A stretch of 64,000 nucleotides of DNA from Mycobacterium sp. M26. Lineage in GTDB: Bacteria; Actinomycetota; Actinomycetes; Mycobacteriales; Mycobacteriaceae. Position numbers and translations under genes: made by a program. Below, in pieces: positions 25,086 to 34,084 of this stretch. The DNA is taken from positions 1,525,716 to 1,589,715 of the forward strand of contig NZ_LN929908.1 of assembly GCF_001494595.1 (NCBI RefSeq). The letters are read 5' to 3'. Positions within the stretch are counted from its first letter, which is position 1, and the number at the start of each line of letters is the position of its first letter. The notes under the pieces are model-generated. The model was not told the origin of the DNA and did no database searches. It worked only from the letters and a program-made list of their open reading frames with translations.

Positions 25086-25417
25086 GTGCGGTCCTCTTCG
25101 GAGTGAGTGATCGCGGCGACGACGATCTCGGCGAGGTGGTGGTCGACCAGCCGGTACATCACTTCGCGCCCGGAGCGCTCACCGGCGACGACGCCGGCCG
25201 CCTTCAGGATCCGCAGGTGCTGGCTGACCAGCGGCTGGGGGACGTCGAGCGCATCGACGAGCTCGTGCACGCAGCGCTGGGACTCCCGGAGCTGCATCAC
25301 GATGGCGATGCGTATCGGGGCGGCCAGGGCGCGCAGCAACTCACCGGCGCGATCCAGGAGGTCGGCGGACAGCTGCGGTGCCGCATCGACATCAGCCCAA
25401 TTGGAAACGGTTTTCAT
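25082..25417 (-). CDS. smtB: Zinc-responsive ArsR/SmtB-family repressor
   Basis: A 111-aa homodimeric winged-helix repressor. The DNA-recognition region is [20 protein letters not shown] followed by [11 protein letters not shown]; the C-terminal helix has [17 protein letters not shown], whose D, H and E are candidate alpha-5 zinc ligands. ATG at 25417 ([12 protein letters not shown]) was chosen; a 14-codon upstream extension crosses the probable operator. A 20-bp imperfect palindrome lies 13 bp upstream. It is divergent from glyS and co-transcribed with zur. Confidence 0.9.
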   Translation of the reverse strand: MKTVSNWADVDAAPQLSADLLDRAGELLRALAAPIRIAIVMQLRESQRCVHELVDALDVPQPLVSQHLRILKAAGVVAGERSGREVMYRLVDHHLAEIVVAAITHSEEDRT

Positions 25418-25430
25418 ATACGGCCAGAAT

Positions 25431-25450
25431 ACATGCGCAGTTGTGCATGT
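25431..25450. promoter_or_regulatory. Candidate SmtB operator
   Basis: ACATGCGCA-GT-TGTGCATGT is a 9+9 inverted repeat with one mismatch, in the smtB-glyS divergent region. Placement just upstream of smtB and the AT-rich, dyad form suit an ArsR/SmtB repressor site. Confidence 0.55.
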
Positions 25451-25554
25451 CAACGCCACCGGCGGCGGCGGGGCGGCATCGCCGGGTCGCTAGGCTAAGG
25501 GACTGTTGCCCGATAAGCCGAGACAGATACAGCAGACAAAGGAGTGACACCCTC

Positions 25555-26937
25555 GTGGCGTCCGTGATCGATAACGTCGTCAACCTGGCCAAGCGACGTG
25601 GCCTGGTCTACCAGTCCGGCGAGATCTACGGCGGTACCAAGTCGGCGTGGGACTACGGCCCATTGGGTGTCGAACTCAAGGAGAACATCAAGCGGCAGTG
25701 GTGGCGCTCGGTGGTCACCGGTCGCGACGACGTCGTCGGCCTGGACTCCTCGATCATCCTGCCCCGCGAGGTGTGGGTGGCCTCCGGTCACGTCGCGGTG
25801 TTCAACGACCCGTTGGTCGAATGCCTGAACTGCCACAAGCGCCACCGCCAGGACCACCTGCAGGAGGCCTACGCCTCCAAGAAGGGAATCGACGATCCCG
25901 ACTCGGTGCCGATGACCGAGATCGTCTGCCCGGACTGCGGCACCAAGGGCCAATGGACCGAGCCGCGTGACTTCAACATGATGCTCAAGACCTACCTCGG
26001 CCCGATCGAGTCCGAGGAAGGCCTGCACTACCTGCGCCCGGAGACCGCGCAGGGCATCTTCGTCAACTTCGCCAACGTGGTGACCACATCGCGCAAGAAG
26101 CCGCCGTTCGGCATCGGCCAGATCGGCAAGAGCTTCCGCAACGAGATCACCCCCGGCAACTTCATCTTCCGCACCCGCGAGTTCGAGCAGATGGAGATGG
26201 AATTCTTCGTCGAGCCCGACACCGCCAAGGACTGGCACCAGTACTGGATCGACACCCGCCTGCAGTGGTACGTCGACCTCGGGATCAAACGCGACAATCT
26301 GCGGCTCTACGAGCACCCGCTGGAGAAGCTGTCGCACTACAGCGCGGGCACCACCGATATCGAGTACAAGTTCGGCTTCGCCGGCAACCCCTGGGGTGAG
26401 CTGGAAGGTATCGCCAACCGCACCGACTTCGACCTCAAGACGCATTCGGAGCACTCCGGCACCGACCTGTCGTTCTACGACCAGGCCTCCGACACGCGCT
26501 ACGTCCCTTACGTCATCGAACCCGCAGCGGGACTGACCCGTTCGTTCATGGCGTTCCTGGTCGACGCCTACTCCGAGGACGAGGCGCCGAATGCCAAGGG
26601 TGGGGTGGACAAGCGCACGGTGCTGCGGCTGGACCCGCGGCTGGCGCCGGTCAAGGCTGCGGTGCTGCCGCTGTCGCGCAACGAGGAGCTCAGCCCCAAG
26701 GCCCGCGACCTGGCCGCCGAGCTGCGCAAGTACTGGAACATCGAGTTCGACGACGCCGGCGCCATCGGACGCCGCTACCGCCGCCAGGATGAGATCGGCA
26801 CACCGTATTGCGTCACAGTCGATTTCGACACCCTCGACGATCAGGCCGTGACCGTGCGCGAGCGTGACCAGATGACCCAGGAGCGGATCGGCCTGGACTC
26901 GGTGGTCGACTACCTGGCCACCCGGCTCAAGGGCTGA
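25555..26937 (+). CDS. glyS: Glycyl-tRNA synthetase (alpha2 type)
   Basis: A 460-aa class II synthetase that charges tRNA-Gly. Motif 2 region: [31 protein letters not shown]. Motif 3: [10 protein letters not shown]. An inserted zinc-ribbon-like element has CLNCHKRHR and, 35 residues on, [10 protein letters not shown], giving two CxxC pairs; the M. tuberculosis protein as remembered lacks these cysteines. The C-terminal anticodon-binding domain ends [14 protein letters not shown]. Start GTG at 25555 follows AAAGGAG by 10 nt. It is divergent from the zinc regulators smtB-zur. Confidence 0.95.
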   Translation: MASVIDNVVNLAKRRGLVYQSGEIYGGTKSAWDYGPLGVELKENIKRQWWRSVVTGRDDVVGLDSSIILPREVWVASGHVAVFNDPLVECLNCHKRHRQDHLQEAYASKKGIDDPDSVPMTEIVCPDCGTKGQWTEPRDFNMMLKTYLGPIESEEGLHYLRPETAQGIFVNFANVVTTSRKKPPFGIGQIGKSFRNEITPGNFIFRTREFEQMEMEFFVEPDTAKDWHQYWIDTRLQWYVDLGIKRDNLRLYEHPLEKLSHYSAGTTDIEYKFGFAGNPWGELEGIANRTDFDLKTHSEHSGTDLSFYDQASDTRYVPYVIEPAAGLTRSFMAFLVDAYSEDEAPNAKGGVDKRTVLRLDPRLAPVKAAVLPLSRNEELSPKARDLAAELRKYWNIEFDDAGAIGRRYRRQDEIGTPYCVTVDFDTLDDQAVTVRERDQMTQERIGLDSVVDYLATRLKG

Positions 26938-26952
26938 CCGCTCACCCTCCAG

Positions 26953-27014
26953 CGCGAGCGTGCGTGTCGGTACAGCGACACGCCGCTCAGGCGTGCATTT
27001 CGTGCACGCTCGCG
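26953..27014. repeat. Nested palindromic element between convergent genes
   Basis: CGCGAGCGTGC (26953-26963) and GCACGCTCGCG (27004-27014) form a perfect 11-bp inverted repeat. Inside, GTGTCG-GTACAG-CGACAC forms a second perfect hairpin. It fills the space between the convergent glyS and TPM-protein genes. It may be a bidirectional terminator without a U-tract or a dispersed REP-like repeat; only one copy is seen in this window. Confidence 0.6.
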
Positions 27015-27028
27015 GCCGAAACCGACCG

Positions 27029-29047
27029 CTAGAACCGGCCCCCGCCGCCGAGCATCCCGCCGCCCGAGGAGCCCTGCGAGCCGCCGTAGGTTGCGCCCCC
27101 GCCGAACCCGCCACCGAATCCGCCGCCGCGGCCTCCGCCGGACAGGATGTTGCCCAGGATGATGCCGCCGATCACCGCACCCATGTCCGACGAACGGCCA
27201 ACGCCGCCATAGTGATTCATGTAGGCGCGCTGGGCGGCCTGCACATCGCTGTTGGCCAGCTGCTGGGCCTGGGCAGCCAGCATCGACGCGCCGTTGGCGT
27301 GGGCGATGGCCTCGGAGATGTTGGACTTCTTCTTCGACTGTGCGGCCTCGAGCTGGCGCACCGCCTCATTGAGCCGGGTGCGGGCCTCCGGGCCGACGCT
27401 GCCGCGGCGGGTGTCGACGTAGTCCGACACCGAACGCACCCGCGACTGCGCGGTGAACAGCGCCTGGTCGTAGGACCGGTTGAGCCGCTCGGTAGCTTCG
27501 CGCTCCTCGGCCACCGCCGCCAGCAACCGGTCCAGCTGCGCGTCGGCCTCGGTGAGGGTGGTGAATGCGCCGAGCGGATCGGCGGTTCCGGTGCTCTGGG
27601 CGGCCGTCACCGCCTTGACCGCGGCGTCGCGCGCCGCCGACAGTTCTGCCGGGTTGGCCAGCTCACCCTGGGCGAGCTGGGTGGCGGCCTGGTTGATGCC
27701 GTTCTGAATGTCGGCGATCGCCGCCGGCAGCGTGGACACCGCGCGCCGGATGTCGGTGGCCGCGCTGTCCACCGCGTCGAGCATCGAACCCGCTTGCTGC
27801 AGAGCCGATTCCGCACCGCGGACGGAGTCGACCAGTTCGGATTGCTTGCCGGCCACCGGCTTGGCCACCAGCTCACGGCCGCGGGTGATGGACTCGTCGG
27901 CGAAGGCCAGCCGCTCCTTGGCGGCATTGACGTTGCGCGCCACCGATGCCAGGGCGGACTCGGAGAACTCGGTGTGCAGCTGGGTGAGCTTCTGCTGGGA
28001 CGGATCGATCCGGGCGGTGATGTCGACCAGCTGCTGGGTCAGCGCGTCGAGCCGGTCCGGTGCGTTGATCACCAAATCGCGCAGCTGGTGGAACGACTCG
28101 GTCTGGGTTTCCAGTTCGCGGTTGGCCTTGGCCGCGGCCACCACCACCCGGGTCAGCAGATCGCGCCGCTGGGTCGGTGTCTCGGGGACGTCGTCGTCGA
28201 GCTGCTGGCGGACGTTGAACGCCTGCTGCAGCGTGATCCGGGCGTTCTCGACGGCCTTGGCGAACGGCGCGGTCTGCTGCTCGCCGAACTCCTCGACGGC
28301 CAGCGTCAGTTCGTTGTTGCTGGTGCGCACGGCGTTGTCGACGTCGACGACGATCGAGCGGGATAGCTCGTCGAGAGCATCCAGCGGTACCGCGGCCAAC
28401 GCGGTGGGGTCGGTCGGGTCGACCCGCTTGGCGGCGGCGACCTCGGCCTCGTGCCGCTTGCGCTTGCGGTGCTTGCTCCACAGGATGAGCAGCGCGATCG
28501 CCAGCAGCACGATCGCGGCGATGATCAAGGCGGGCACGATCGAGATGCTCCCCGCCGCCGCACCGCTCGAGGCGCCCAGTGCGGCCAGGCCGTTGGCGGC
28601 CGCGATCGCCGAGCCTGCCCAGTCGTTGGATCGCAGTGCCGGTTCGATGCGGTCGCGCCGGATGTCGTCGACCTTCGTGGAGCTGCCGCCCGCCGCGGCT
28701 GACGGCACCAGGAACGAGTACGACCGGTCCTTGGTCGCCACCGCCAGGATCGCGTCCTCGTCACCCAGATCGCTGACCACCCGGGTGTCCTGGGCCCACG
28801 ACATCGCGCCCTTGGGGGCGAACGAGTCCACGAACACCACCCACAGCCGTACCCGTCGGTCGGAGTAGAGCTGGTCGACGGCCTTCTGCACGTCGGCGAG
28901 CTGCTTGTCGGAGAGCACCCCGGCGTTGTCGGTGACGTAGTCGGGCAGCCGGAACGGTGGCTCGGCGGTGGCGGCCGGTGCCACCAGGGTCGCCACCGTC
29001 AGGATGGCGGCGAGCAGGCTGAGCAGACGGGCGAGGCGCATGAGCAT
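27029..29047 (-). CDS. TPM-domain envelope protein with coiled-coil repeats
   Basis: A 672-aa exported membrane protein matching M. tuberculosis Rv2345 in position. A signal peptide ([18 protein letters not shown]) precedes a TPM domain (about residues 30-160: [33 protein letters not shown]). A transmembrane helix lies near 175-195 ([20 protein letters not shown]), followed by a long helical, coiled-coil-rich region and a glycine-rich C-terminus ([15 protein letters not shown]). The TPM (TLP18.3/Psb32/MOLO-1) fold is linked to membrane protein quality control or phosphatase activity. ATG at 29047; the ATG 6 bases inside is equally possible. Function in mycobacteria unknown. Confidence 0.8.
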   Translation of the reverse strand: MLMRLARLLSLLAAILTVATLVAPAATAEPPFRLPDYVTDNAGVLSDKQLADVQKAVDQLYSDRRVRLWVVFVDSFAPKGAMSWAQDTRVVSDLGDEDAILAVATKDRSYSFLVPSAAAGGSSTKVDDIRRDRIEPALRSNDWAGSAIAAANGLAALGASSGAAAGSISIVPALIIAAIVLLAIALLILWSKHRKRKRHEAEVAAAKRVDPTDPTALAAVPLDALDELSRSIVVDVDNAVRTSNNELTLAVEEFGEQQTAPFAKAVENARITLQQAFNVRQQLDDDVPETPTQRRDLLTRVVVAAAKANRELETQTESFHQLRDLVINAPDRLDALTQQLVDITARIDPSQQKLTQLHTEFSESALASVARNVNAAKERLAFADESITRGRELVAKPVAGKQSELVDSVRGAESALQQAGSMLDAVDSAATDIRRAVSTLPAAIADIQNGINQAATQLAQGELANPAELSAARDAAVKAVTAAQSTGTADPLGAFTTLTEADAQLDRLLAAVAEEREATERLNRSYDQALFTAQSRVRSVSDYVDTRRGSVGPEARTRLNEAVRQLEAAQSKKKSNISEAIAHANGASMLAAQAQQLANSDVQAAQRAYMNHYGGVGRSSDMGAVIGGIILGNILSGGGRGGGFGGGFGGGATYGGSQGSSGGGMLGGGGRF

Positions 29048-29130
29048 CCAATCTAGTGGTGTACAGGCGGCGCGCCCGTGAAACTTCGACGCAATCGTCG
29101 TCGTCGGGGCCTGGCAGACTGTGCCCCGGT

Positions 29131-30375
29131 ATGACGAATCAGTACGGCCGTTACGACGAGGCCGACCGCGAACGGGTGGTGACCGAGCCGCCCAAGGCTG
29201 CCGGGCTCCCCGGCACCAGCACCGAGCACCGCAGCGACTTCGCCCGCGACCGTGCCCGCGTGCTGCACTGTGCTGCCCTGCGCCGGCTGGCCGACAAGAC
29301 CCAGGTGGTCGGGCCGCGCGAGAGCGAGAATCCGCGCACCCGGCTGACGCACTCGCTGGAGGTGGCGCAGATCGGGCGGGGGATGGCCATCCCGCTGGGC
29401 TGCGACCCCGACCTGGTCGACATGGCCGGCCTGGCCCACGACATCGGCCACCCGCCCTACGGGCACAACGGCGAACGCGCGCTCGACGAGTTCGCGGCCT
29501 CCTGCGGCGGGTTCGAGGGCAACGCCCAGAACTTTCGCATCCTGACCCGGATCGAGCCGAAAGTGCTTGATGCGCAAGGGCGCAGCGTCGGGCTGAACCT
29601 CACCCGCGCCGGGCTGGACGCGGTGACGAAGTACCCGTGGTTCCGCGGTGAGCAGGGCCGCAAATTCGGCTTCTACGACGATGACCGTGAGCTGGCGCAG
29701 TGGGTGCGCGGCGGTCATCCGGCGCGCCGGCCCTGCCTGGAATCACAGGTGATGGACTGGGCCGACGACGTGGCCTACTCCGTGCACGACGTCGAGGACG
29801 GTGTAGTCTCGGGCCGTATCGACCTGCGGGTGCTGGCCGACGACGACGCCGCGGCCACCCTGGGCAAGCTGGGGGAGTCCGATGCCGTGGCCGCCGCCGA
29901 ACTGGAGGAGGCGGCCCGGCGGCTGTCCCGGCTGCCGGTGGTGGCGGCGGTGGGCAAGTACGACGGCACGCTGACCGCGGCGGTGGCGCTCAAGCGGTTG
30001 ACCAGTGAGCTGGTCGGCCGGTTCGCCTCAGCCGCGATCGCGCTGACCCATGAGGTCGCCGGGCCGCAGCCCCTGGTGCGCTACCAGGCCGACCTTCAGG
30101 TGCCGGCCACCGTGCGCGCCGAGGTCGCCGTGCTCAAGACCCTTGCGCTGCAATTCATCATGTCCGATCCGCGGCACCTGGAACTGCAGGCCCGCCAGCG
30201 CGACCGCATCCATCAGGTGGCGAACTGGCTGCTGTCCGGCGCGCCCGCCACCCTGGACGCCATCTTCGTCCCGGAGTTCAACGCGGCCGCCGACGACGCC
30301 GCCAGGATGCGGGTGGTGGTCGACCAGATCGCCTCGTTCACCGAGGGCAGACTCGAGCGCATCGTCGCGCTCTAG
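29131..30375 (+). CDS. dgt: dNTP triphosphohydrolase (Dgt-like)
   Basis: A 414-aa HD-domain enzyme that cleaves dGTP/dNTP to nucleoside and triphosphate, affecting the nucleotide pool. HD motif: [13 protein letters not shown] (first His) and [16 protein letters not shown] (HD pair and further ligands). The third Asp is in [23 protein letters not shown] at 29131 was chosen because it gives the family N-terminus [12 protein letters not shown]. It lies directly upstream of dnaG (9 bp), the conserved dgt-dnaG arrangement of actinobacteria, which ties nucleotide supply to replication. Confidence 0.93.
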   Translation: MTNQYGRYDEADRERVVTEPPKAAGLPGTSTEHRSDFARDRARVLHCAALRRLADKTQVVGPRESENPRTRLTHSLEVAQIGRGMAIPLGCDPDLVDMAGLAHDIGHPPYGHNGERALDEFAASCGGFEGNAQNFRILTRIEPKVLDAQGRSVGLNLTRAGLDAVTKYPWFRGEQGRKFGFYDDDRELAQWVRGGHPARRPCLESQVMDWADDVAYSVHDVEDGVVSGRIDLRVLADDDAAATLGKLGESDAVAAAELEEAARRLSRLPVVAAVGKYDGTLTAAVALKRLTSELVGRFASAAIALTHEVAGPQPLVRYQADLQVPATVRAEVAVLKTLALQFIMSDPRHLELQARQRDRIHQVANWLLSGAPATLDAIFVPEFNAAADDAARMRVVVDQIASFTEGRLERIVAL

Positions 30376-30384
30376 ACTGTGCCG

Positions 30385-32313
30385 ATGGCAGCAGGCGTGG
30401 GCGGGGACCGCAAGGGGCGCATCTCCGACCGTGACATCGCCGCCATCCGGGAGCGCGTCCGGATCGAGGACGTCGTCGGCGACTACGTCCAGCTGCGCCG
30501 GGCCGGGGCGGACTCGATGAAGGGGCTGTGCCCGTTCCACGACGAGAAGTCGCCGTCGTTCCACGTTCGGCCCAACCACGGCCACTTCCACTGCTTCGGC
30601 TGCGGTGAGGGCGGCGACGTCTACGCCTTCCTCCAGAAGATCGAGCACGTCAGCTTCGTCGAGGCGGTGGAGACGCTGGCCGACCGGATCGGCTACTCCG
30701 TCACCTACAGCGGCGGCGGCACCAGCGTGCAGCGCGACCGCGGCAGCCGCAGCAGGCTGATCGCCGCCAACGCCGCGGCCCAGGAGTTCTATGCGGCCGC
30801 ACTGGACTCCGATGAGGCCGCACCGGCTCGAAAGTACTTGACGGAGCGCAACTTCGACGCCGCCGCCGCCCGCCAGTTCGGCTGCGGCTTCGCCCCGTCG
30901 GGCTGGGACTCGCTGACCAAGCACCTCATCCGCAAGGGTTTCGAGTTCAAGGAACTCGAAGCGGCGGGACTCTCCCGGGAAGGCCGTCGCGGCCCGATGG
31001 ACCGCTTCCACCGCCGGCTGCTGTGGCCGATCCGCACCGCCAGCGGCGAGACCGTCGGCTTCGGGGCGCGCCGCATCTTCGACGACGACCAGATGGAAGC
31101 CAAGTACGTCAACACCCCGGAGACGGTGCTGTACAAGAAGTCCAACGTGCTCTTCGGCATCGACCTGGCCAAGCGGGATATCGCCAAGGGGCATCAGGCC
31201 GTGGTGGTCGAGGGCTACACCGACGTGATGGCCATGCACCTGGCCGGGGTCACCACCGCCGTCGCCTCGTGCGGCACCGCGTTCGGCGACGAGCACCTGT
31301 CGATGCTGCGCCGGCTGATGATGGACGACAAGTTCTTCCGCGGCGAACTGATCTACGTCTTCGACGGCGACGCTGCGGGCCGGGCGGCCGCGCTCAAGGC
31401 GTTCGAGGGTGAGCAGAACCTGGCCGGGCAGAGTTTCGTCGCGGTGGCTTCCGACGGGATGGATCCCTGCGATCTGCGGCTGGCCCAGGGTGACGGCGCG
31501 CTGCGCGACCTGGTGGCCCGGCGCACCCCGCTGTTCGAGTTCGCGATTCGCACCGCCCTGGCCGAGCACGACCTGGACCTGGCCGAGGGCCGGGTGGCGG
31601 CACTGCGCCGCTGCGTGCCGATGGTCGCCCAGATCAAGGACCCGACCCTGCGCGACGAGTACGCCCGCCAGCTGGCCGGCTGGGTGGGCTGGGACGACGT
31701 GGCCCAGGTAGTCGGCCGGGTCCGCGAGGAAGCCGGCCACAAACCCGGCGCCCGCGCCGACAACCGGCGTCAGGCCACGGCCCGGCCCCGGCCGGCCGGT
31801 GATGCCGGTGCGGCCCGCCCCGACCCGCGCGACCCGACACTGTGGCCGCAGCGCGAGGCGCTCAAGGCGGCGCTGCAGTACCCGGCGCTGGCCGGTCCGA
31901 TCTTCGACACCCTGACTGTGGAGAGCTTCACCCATCCCGGCTATGCGGCGGTGCGCATGGCGATCGAGACAGCCGGCGGCACGTCGTCGGGAGCCACCGG
32001 TGGGTTGTGGATCGACATGGTGCGGGAAAAGGCCGGGTCCGCGGCGGCTCAAGGCCTGATCACCGAGCTCGGCGTGGAGACCATCCGGGTCGAGGACGAG
32101 GACAAACTGCCCCGCTATATCGGCGGCGTGCTGGCCCGCCTGCAGGAAGTCTGGGTGGGGCGGCAGGTCGCCGAGGTGAAGTCCAAGCTGCAGCGGATGT
32201 CGCCGGTGGAGCAGGGAGACGAATATCACGCCCTGTTCGGTGACCTGGTGGCCCTGGAGTCCTATCGCCGCAGCCTGCTCGAACAGGCGAGCGGCGACGA
32301 CCTGACTGCGTGA
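30385..32313 (+). CDS. dnaG: DNA primase DnaG
   Basis: A 642-aa primase that lays RNA primers at the replication fork. The N-terminal CHC2 zinc finger is GLCPFHDEKSPSFHV with HCFGCGEGGD. The TOPRIM catalytic core has VVVEGYTDVMAMH (Glu) and IYVFDGDAAG (DxD-like acidic pair). The C-terminal helicase-interaction domain ends RRSLLEQASGDDLTA. ATG at 30385 is preferred to GTG at 30379; both precede RKGRISDRDIAAIRE, the conserved start. Complete and of normal length. Confidence 0.96.
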   Translation: MAAGVGGDRKGRISDRDIAAIRERVRIEDVVGDYVQLRRAGADSMKGLCPFHDEKSPSFHVRPNHGHFHCFGCGEGGDVYAFLQKIEHVSFVEAVETLADRIGYSVTYSGGGTSVQRDRGSRSRLIAANAAAQEFYAAALDSDEAAPARKYLTERNFDAAAARQFGCGFAPSGWDSLTKHLIRKGFEFKELEAAGLSREGRRGPMDRFHRRLLWPIRTASGETVGFGARRIFDDDQMEAKYVNTPETVLYKKSNVLFGIDLAKRDIAKGHQAVVVEGYTDVMAMHLAGVTTAVASCGTAFGDEHLSMLRRLMMDDKFFRGELIYVFDGDAAGRAAALKAFEGEQNLAGQSFVAVASDGMDPCDLRLAQGDGALRDLVARRTPLFEFAIRTALAEHDLDLAEGRVAALRRCVPMVAQIKDPTLRDEYARQLAGWVGWDDVAQVVGRVREEAGHKPGARADNRRQATARPRPAGDAGAARPDPRDPTLWPQREALKAALQYPALAGPIFDTLTVESFTHPGYAAVRMAIETAGGTSSGATGGLWIDMVREKAGSAAAQGLITELGVETIRVEDEDKLPRYIGGVLARLQEVWVGRQVAEVKSKLQRMSPVEQGDEYHALFGDLVALESYRRSLLEQASGDDLTA

Positions 32314-32368
32314 CCACTGTGATCACGGTATGGTTAACACGCTGCCTGTCTCCGGCGAAAGGTCAGAT

Positions 32369-32686
32369 ATGACTACCGCGAATTCTCGTGCACGGCGTCT
32401 CGCCGCCTTCGGCGCGCTTGCCGTGGCTGCGGCTGCGGTGCCGGCCCTGGCGGCGCTGACCGACGCCAGCACGTCGAGCACCTCGGCGACCGGCACCTGC
32501 CTGGCCTGGGTGGGTTCCCGCAACGACGGCCAGTGCATCTCGTACTCCAACGGCACCCCGGCCTTCATCGGCACCCCGGACTTCGGCATCTACGGCCCGG
32601 ACGCCAACGGTGGCAATGGTGGCGGTATCGGTGTCACCACGGGTCCGCTGCTGCCGGGCCAGACCATCAGCATCCCGCTGGGCTGA
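32369..32686 (+). CDS. Small secreted protein, glycine/asparagine-rich C-terminus
   Basis: A 105-aa exported protein of unknown function. A signal peptide occupies residues 1 to about 30 (MTTANSRARR, then an alanine-rich core). The mature part has two cysteines (TGTCLAWVGSRNDGQCISY), probably a disulfide, and a low-complexity tail DANGGNGGGIGVTTGPLLPG. ATG at 32369 follows GAAAGGTC. A hairpin terminator follows 11 bp after the stop, so it is probably a single-gene unit. It has the same build as the 2.4-3.7 kb family (signal, one disulfide, short) but no clear sequence similarity. Confidence 0.7.
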   Translation: MTTANSRARRLAAFGALAVAAAAVPALAALTDASTSSTSATGTCLAWVGSRNDGQCISYSNGTPAFIGTPDFGIYGPDANGGNGGGIGVTTGPLLPGQTISIPLG

Positions 32687-32697
32687 GCTTTCTGATC

Positions 32698-32733
32698 ACA
32701 GCCCTCCGCCATCGCGGCGTGAGGGCTGTTTTC
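32698..32733 (+). terminator. Rho-independent terminator
   Basis: ACAGCCCTC pairs with GAGGGCTGT followed by TTTT. It ends the small secreted-protein gene and lies just before the end of the convergent gene. Confidence 0.75.
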
Positions 32734-32741
32734 GCGTGCGC

Positions 32742-32990
32742 TCAGCGATCTCGCTGGACGGGTTCCACCACGGTGGTCTCCGCGTCGATCTCGGTCAACG
32801 TCACCATCTTGGGATCCGGGTCCGGTGAGACCCGGTCAGCGATCTTGCGTCGGCCGGCGTCGAGCACCGTCTTGGTGGTCGGATTCTCGGTGAGCGCACG
32901 GTAGGTACCTACGATCTGCTCGTAGCGACGACGTCCGGCTTTGGTGCCCAACACGTAGCCCACGCCCAGTACGGCCAGATACCGAATCAC
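32742..32990 (-). CDS. Conserved small membrane-associated protein (Rv2342-like)
   Basis: An 82-aa protein of unknown function. The N-terminus VIRYLAVLGVGYVLGTKAGRRRYEQI is a short hydrophobic helix with a glycine zipper followed by a basic stretch, a pattern seen in many actinobacterial YtxH-like small proteins. The C-terminus is acidic. GTG at 32990 follows AGGGAG and was preferred to an ATG 34 codons upstream that has no such motif. It occupies the place of M. tuberculosis Rv2342 next to dnaG and tRNA-Asn. Confidence 0.7.
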   Translation of the reverse strand: MIRYLAVLGVGYVLGTKAGRRRYEQIVGTYRALTENPTTKTVLDAGRRKIADRVSPDPDPKMVTLTEIDAETTVVEPVQRDR

Positions 32991-33136
32991 TGCGCTCCCT
33001 TCCTCGGCTCTGCCCCCATCCTGCCTGACGCGGTTGGGTGCCCGCTCGTCCGCCCGTTTTGGCATCAGGGGACCCCGGTAGGCTAGAGTCACTTTCCGGT
33101 CCGAGTCAGCGCGCGAGCGCCTGGACGGACAGGTAG

Positions 33137-33209
33137 TCCCCTGTAGCTCAATTGGCAGAGCTTCCGACTGTTAATCGGACGGTTGATGGTTCGAGTCCAT
33201 CCGGGGGAG
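33137..33209 (+). tRNA. tRNA-Asn (GUU)
   Basis: Acceptor TCCCCTG/CGGGGGA, a D arm with GTAGCTCAATTGGCAGAGC, anticodon stem-loop with GTT at 33170-33172, and a T loop TTCGAGT. Discriminator is G and CCA is not encoded. The position next to dnaG agrees with M. tuberculosis asnT as remembered. Confidence 0.95.
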
Positions 33210-33233
33210 CAAGATCTCCCCAGTGCCGCGCTT

Positions 33234-33497
33234 CTAGAGCCAGAGATACAGGCCCGAGAGCACCGCCCACAGCCCCACACAATAGATCTCGAACGCCACG
33301 CGCAGCGGGATCGGGGCGTGCCGCAGCTCCATGAAATCCAGCCCCACCAAACGCACCTTGATGGCCGCGATCCCGAGCACGGCGACGGCCACCCAGGACC
33401 CGGTGCCGTGGTCGGCGCCCACCGCCCAGGACGCCAGCGTGGCGGCGATCAGGATCAGCCAGCTCAGCCCGGCCCGATTGCGGATCAGCGACAGCAT
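33234..33497 (-). CDS. Cytochrome oxidase subunit IV-like membrane protein
   Basis: An 87-aa protein with three predicted membrane helices (LSWLILIAATLASWAVG, WVAVAVLGIAAIKVRLVGLDF, VAFEIYCVGLWAVLSGLYLWL). The KVRLVGLDFMELRHAP stretch after the second helix is typical of prokaryotic COX4/CyoD-like subunits. ATG at 33497 overlaps the stop of the subunit III-like gene, so the two are coupled. No subunit I or II gene is nearby, so the assembly partner is unclear. Confidence 0.75.
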   Translation of the reverse strand: MLSLIRNRAGLSWLILIAATLASWAVGADHGTGSWVAVAVLGIAAIKVRLVGLDFMELRHAPIPLRVAFEIYCVGLWAVLSGLYLWL

Positions 33498-34084
33498 CAG
33501 CTCACCAGGTACAGCAGCGGGAACAGGACGATCCAGAGCAGGTCCACCAGGTGCCAGAAGCATCCGCCGCCCTCGATCACGGCCAGCCGGGTGGCCGACA
33601 GCTCGGTCCGGCGGGTCTGGGTGAGCAGGAGCACCAGCACGACGATGCCGATGAGCACGTGCAGCAGGTGCAGCCCGGTCAGGATGAAGTAGTACAGGTA
33701 GAAGTTGTTGTCGCCCGGGCTGTGTCCGGCCCCGGCCAGCAGCACGTATTCGGTGACCTTGAGCGCCACGAACAGCACACCGCAGCCGATGGCGCCCCAC
33801 AGCGCGCGGGCGGCGATGGTGCGGGCACCGGTGCGGATCCCGCCCACCGCGGCGACCACCAGCAGTGAACTGGTGAGCAGCACCAGGGTGTTCACCAGCC
33901 CGATGTTGAGGTGCAGTGTCTTGCGGGCGGCGTCGAAAACAGCTGGTGCTTTTGCTCTTTCGACCATGAACGTGGCGAAGAACACCCCGAACACCAGCAT
34001 GTCGCCGAACAGGAACACCCAGGTGCCCTGCTCGCCGGGGATGCGGCGGGGCGCCGGCGGTGCGGACGGGCCCACCGCCGTCAC
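33497..34084 (-). CDS. Heme-copper oxidase subunit III-like protein (NorE-like)
   Basis: A 195-aa membrane protein with five predicted helices. RIPGEQGTWVFLFGDMLVFG is the usual first-helix signature of subunit III/NorE. The conserved Glu of helix III is present (VTEYVLLAG) and HLLHVLIGIVVLVLLL is a late helix; GGCFWHLVDLLWIVLFPLLYL closes it, the classic WHFVDxVW motif. GTG at 34084 overlaps the upstream stop. NorE-type proteins accompany nitric oxide reductases or respiratory oxidases, but no catalytic subunit is encoded here. Confidence 0.83.
   Translation of the reverse strand: MTAVGPSAPPAPRRIPGEQGTWVFLFGDMLVFGVFFATFMVERAKAPAVFDAARKTLHLNIGLVNTLVLLTSSLLVVAAVGGIRTGARTIAARALWGAIGCGVLFVALKVTEYVLLAGAGHSPGDNNFYLYYFILTGLHLLHVLIGIVVLVLLLTQTRRTELSATRLAVIEGGGCFWHLVDLLWIVLFPLLYLVS

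Noticed and set aside
25401-25417. Zur-box-like sequence TGAAAACCGTTTCCA at the smtB start
   Set aside because: Only about 11 of 15 positions fit the remembered consensus, and it consists of the first smtB codons; the SmtB-type palindrome upstream is stronger.
26938-27028. A gene between glyS and the TPM-domain gene
   Set aside because: The gap is only 91 bp and is filled by the nested palindrome.
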